Of a stretch of 6,912 bases of DNA, positions 5,471 through 6,912 are shown piece after piece. A program made the translations under genes and the position numbers. Each line of letters starts with the position of its first letter. Within the stretch, counting starts at the first letter, position 1. This DNA is from Lysobacteraceae bacterium (lineage in GTDB: Bacteria; Pseudomonadota; Gammaproteobacteria; DSM-19610): positions 1-6,912 of the forward strand of contig JAIVHA010000105.1 of NCBI GenBank assembly GCA_020201295.1. The letters run 5' to 3'. Under the pieces are notes generated by a model. The model searched no databases and was not told where the DNA came from. It was given only the letters and a program-made list of their open reading frames with translations.

Positions 5471-6178
5471 TCATGTATTTATTGCTTGCACTGGTTCCTG
5501 GCCCAGGCTCAATGCCCGGCGTAGCAGTTGCACCATCTCCCAGCCGGCCTCATCGGGATCCCTTCCAAAACTGACGACTCCGTCCTGGTGGCCGCCCATG
5601 GCGAGCACGCCATGTCTATCGAAACCCTGCGTCCGGTAGAGCCGATCCATCTCAATGGCCATTTCCGGCGTGCCATAGGCAACCTGCTCCACGGTGCTGG
5701 CCAAACCGAGGCTGTCGCGGAGTTTCCAGATGGATGGTGAGTGGCCATGGATGATGCAACCGATGACCGGGTCGGCATCATAGAGTGCTGCGTGGGTGAG
5801 GCTTTCCGACGAAGGCCTTGCCGGACCCTGGGCGATGACGCGGTTGGTGGAGCAGTCCCAATCCGTGACCTGGCTGTAATCCCTGGCGCTTGGCATGGGG
5901 CTGTCCGCGGTCTGGCTGGCGCTGATGGCAAAGCCGTTTCCGGCCAGGCGCAGGCTGAGGTTGCCGAAGGCCAGACCGCCGTAGCGGGCCGGGTCACGCC
6001 CGAGGAGGCCCAGGCCTTGCATGATTTTCTGCCAGGCAATCAGTTCACCGAGGCTGGCGTCGCTGAGCGCGGGCCCGGGTGACAACTCCAGCTGGAATTT
6101 GATGACGCCCTCGTCCATCGGTGGTTTGCGTGTTGCCGGTGAGTGCGCATCATGAACAAATTCGACGCACATATCCAT
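5471..6178 (-). CDS. Class II aldolase/adducin family protein
   Basis: 235 residues from the ATG at 6178, which has AAGG four bases upstream. The conserved part begins at an internal Met (residue 21, MDEGVIKF, nt 6118), which has no Shine-Dalgarno, so the true start is open. The fold is that of L-fuculose-1-phosphate aldolase and ribulose-5-phosphate 4-epimerase: FGNLS (71-75, phosphate/substrate loop), SSES (123-126) with E125 as candidate acid-base, HGH (H144, H146) and H197 as candidate Zn ligands. The E125-to-H144 spacing equals that of FucA (19). The last His sits in MGGHQDG instead of the usual NHG. YGTPEMA (168-174) fits a distinct conserved subgroup of unknown substrate. It starts 14 bases after the sufE stop and is probably in the same operon. 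A metal-dependent lyase or epimerase acting on a small sugar phosphate or related compound is plausible; the substrate is unknown. Confidence 0.85.
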   Translation of the reverse strand: MDMCVEFVHDAHSPATRKPPMDEGVIKFQLELSPGPALSDASLGELIAWQKIMQGLGLLGRDPARYGGLAFGNLSLRLAGNGFAISASQTADSPMPSARDYSQVTDWDCSTNRVIAQGPARPSSESLTHAALYDADPVIGCIIHGHSPSIWKLRDSLGLASTVEQVAYGTPEMAIEMDRLYRTQGFDRHGVLAMGGHQDGVVSFGRDPDEAGWEMVQLLRRALSLGQEPVQAINT

Positions 6179-6192
6179 GCGCCTTGCGTCGG

Positions 6193-6666
6193 CTATGCCT
6201 CGGCACGTCGCGGCAAGGGGTTCGCCCCGGTACCCTGCAGCTCGCGTGCCTGCTGCTTCATCAGCTCCACGATGCCGTAGACCCCGAGGTGGCGGTTGGG
6301 GGACAGGTGTTCGTCCAGGCTCAGGCGACTGAACAGTTCATCCACATCCAGGGCCTCGATCTCCTTGCGGGTGCCGCCGCCGATCAATTGTATGAGCAAG
6401 GCCAGGACACCCTTGATGACGCTGGTGTCGCAGTCGCCATGAAAACGGGTACGCGCGGGGTCGTCGGGATCGCCGTAGGCGCTGATCCAGACCTGGCTCA
6501 TGCAGCCCTTGACCTTGTTGGCCTCGGTCTTCAGTTCCTCCGGCATGGGTGGCAACCCTTCGCCCAGCTCGATGAGATACTGGTAGCGCTGGTCCCAGTC
6601 CTCCAAGAGTTCGAAGATGTCGACGATCTCGTCCAGGCTGCTCATCCCGGTATCTTGTTCGTTCAT
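6193..6666 (-). CDS. sufE: SufE-family cysteine desulfurase activator / sulfur acceptor
   Basis: 157 residues from the ATG at 6666, which overlaps the stop of the upstream A-type carrier gene as ATGA; an alternative Met (6645, MSSLDE) would give 150 residues and matches the N-terminus of many SufE proteins. SufE takes persulfide sulfur from the cysteine desulfurase SufS and passes it to the SufBCD scaffold. The active cysteine is C55 in KVKGCMSQVW (51-60), the SufE hallmark. The flanking parts, LLEDWDQRYQYLIELG (20-35), FHGDCD (75-80) and LSPNRHLGVYGIVELMK (121-137), also fit the family. Complete, with a short extra C-terminal tail. Cytoplasmic. No SufS, SufB, SufC or SufD is in the window; they may lie further upstream on the minus strand. 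Confidence 0.93.
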   Translation of the reverse strand: MNEQDTGMSSLDEIVDIFELLEDWDQRYQYLIELGEGLPPMPEELKTEANKVKGCMSQVWISAYGDPDDPARTRFHGDCDTSVIKGVLALLIQLIGGGTRKEIEALDVDELFSRLSLDEHLSPNRHLGVYGIVELMKQQARELQGTGANPLPRRAEA

Positions 6667-6912
6667 ACGCTGAAGGATTCGCCGCAACCGCAGGCATCCT
6701 TGATGTTGGGGTTGCGGAACTCGAAGCCCTGGTTGATGGCATTGGTGCGGATGTAGTCCACCTCGGTGCCATCCAGTGCCAGCAGGCTTTTCTTGTCCAC
6801 CAGCACCTTTACGCCGTGGCTCTCGAATACCAGGTCGTCTTCTTGCGCCTGGTCGGCGTAGTCCACTATGTAGGCAAATCCGGAACAGCCGGACTTGCGA
6901 GTGCCCAGGCGC
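6663..6912 (-). CDS. A-type Fe-S cluster carrier (IscA/SufA/ErpA family), 5' part outside window
   Basis: Only the C-terminal 83 residues are present; the frame is open through the window edge at 6912, so no start can be given (the GTG at 6866 is an internal Val). The three conserved cluster-binding cysteines are visible: one in RKSGCSGFAY and two in ACGCGESF near the C-terminus, with the typical VDYAD, FRNPNIKDA and KSLLALDGTEVDY segments between them. These proteins receive Fe-S clusters or iron and deliver them to target apoproteins. The end KDACGCGESFSV resembles IscA and SufA more than ErpA, but these cannot be told apart safely on a fragment, so no symbol is given. The downstream sufE is ATGA-coupled, which supports a role in the SUF pathway. 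Confidence 0.93.
   Translation of the reverse strand, partial: RLGTRKSGCSGFAYIVDYADQAQEDDLVFESHGVKVLVDKKSLLALDGTEVDYIRTNAINQGFEFRNPNIKDACGCGESFSV

Noticed and set aside
6338..6772. Minus-strand 144-codon frame overlapping sufE and the carrier gene
   Set aside because: It is a shifted-frame shadow of sufE and the A-type carrier, both of which have family-specific motifs in their own frames.

Overview
The window is ordinary bacterial chromosome, most likely from a gammaproteobacterium. That rests on the protein families present (GlmS, an IscA/SufE pair, a DUF3391-type HD-GYP protein, a degenerate GGDEF plus EAL protein) and on the moderately high GC of the housekeeping genes. No rRNA, tRNA, CRISPR array, transposase or integrase was seen. 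The genus cannot be named from the sequence alone.

Left part, plus strand: a complete glmS (72-1898) encodes the enzyme that makes glucosamine-6-phosphate. Fifteen bases after its stop, with its own Shine-Dalgarno, follows a GGDEF-EAL protein (1914-3011). Its GGDEF half is degenerate and cut short, and is joined in frame to an EAL phosphodiesterase domain that keeps all its catalytic residues.

Middle part, minus strand: an HD-GYP protein (start 3965) converges on the EAL gene. It has lost the His of the HD metal motif (Leu instead) and the last part of its domain. Its reading frame runs on into the antisense of the EAL gene and stops at 2724. Further upstream on the same strand is a two-gene RES-Xre toxin-antitoxin operon. 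The Xre/MbcA/ParS-type antitoxin (4922-5332) comes first, and the RES-domain NAD-consuming toxin (4239-4925) overlaps it by four bases (ATGA). An AT-rich promoter/operator region (about 5333-5470) precedes the pair. The stretch 1914-5470 reads as accessory DNA between conserved genes.

Right part, minus strand: the end of an operon that enters from beyond the window. It holds an A-type Fe-S carrier (iscA/sufA-like, 5' end missing), sufE (ATGA-coupled to it) and a class II aldolase/adducin-family protein 14 bases after sufE. The first two work in Fe-S cluster assembly; the role of the aldolase-like protein is not known.

No clearly new system was found. The points most worth a second look are the two rearranged c-di-GMP genes: the in-frame GGDEF/EAL deletion fusion, and the HD-GYP gene with an altered metal motif and an antisense tail.
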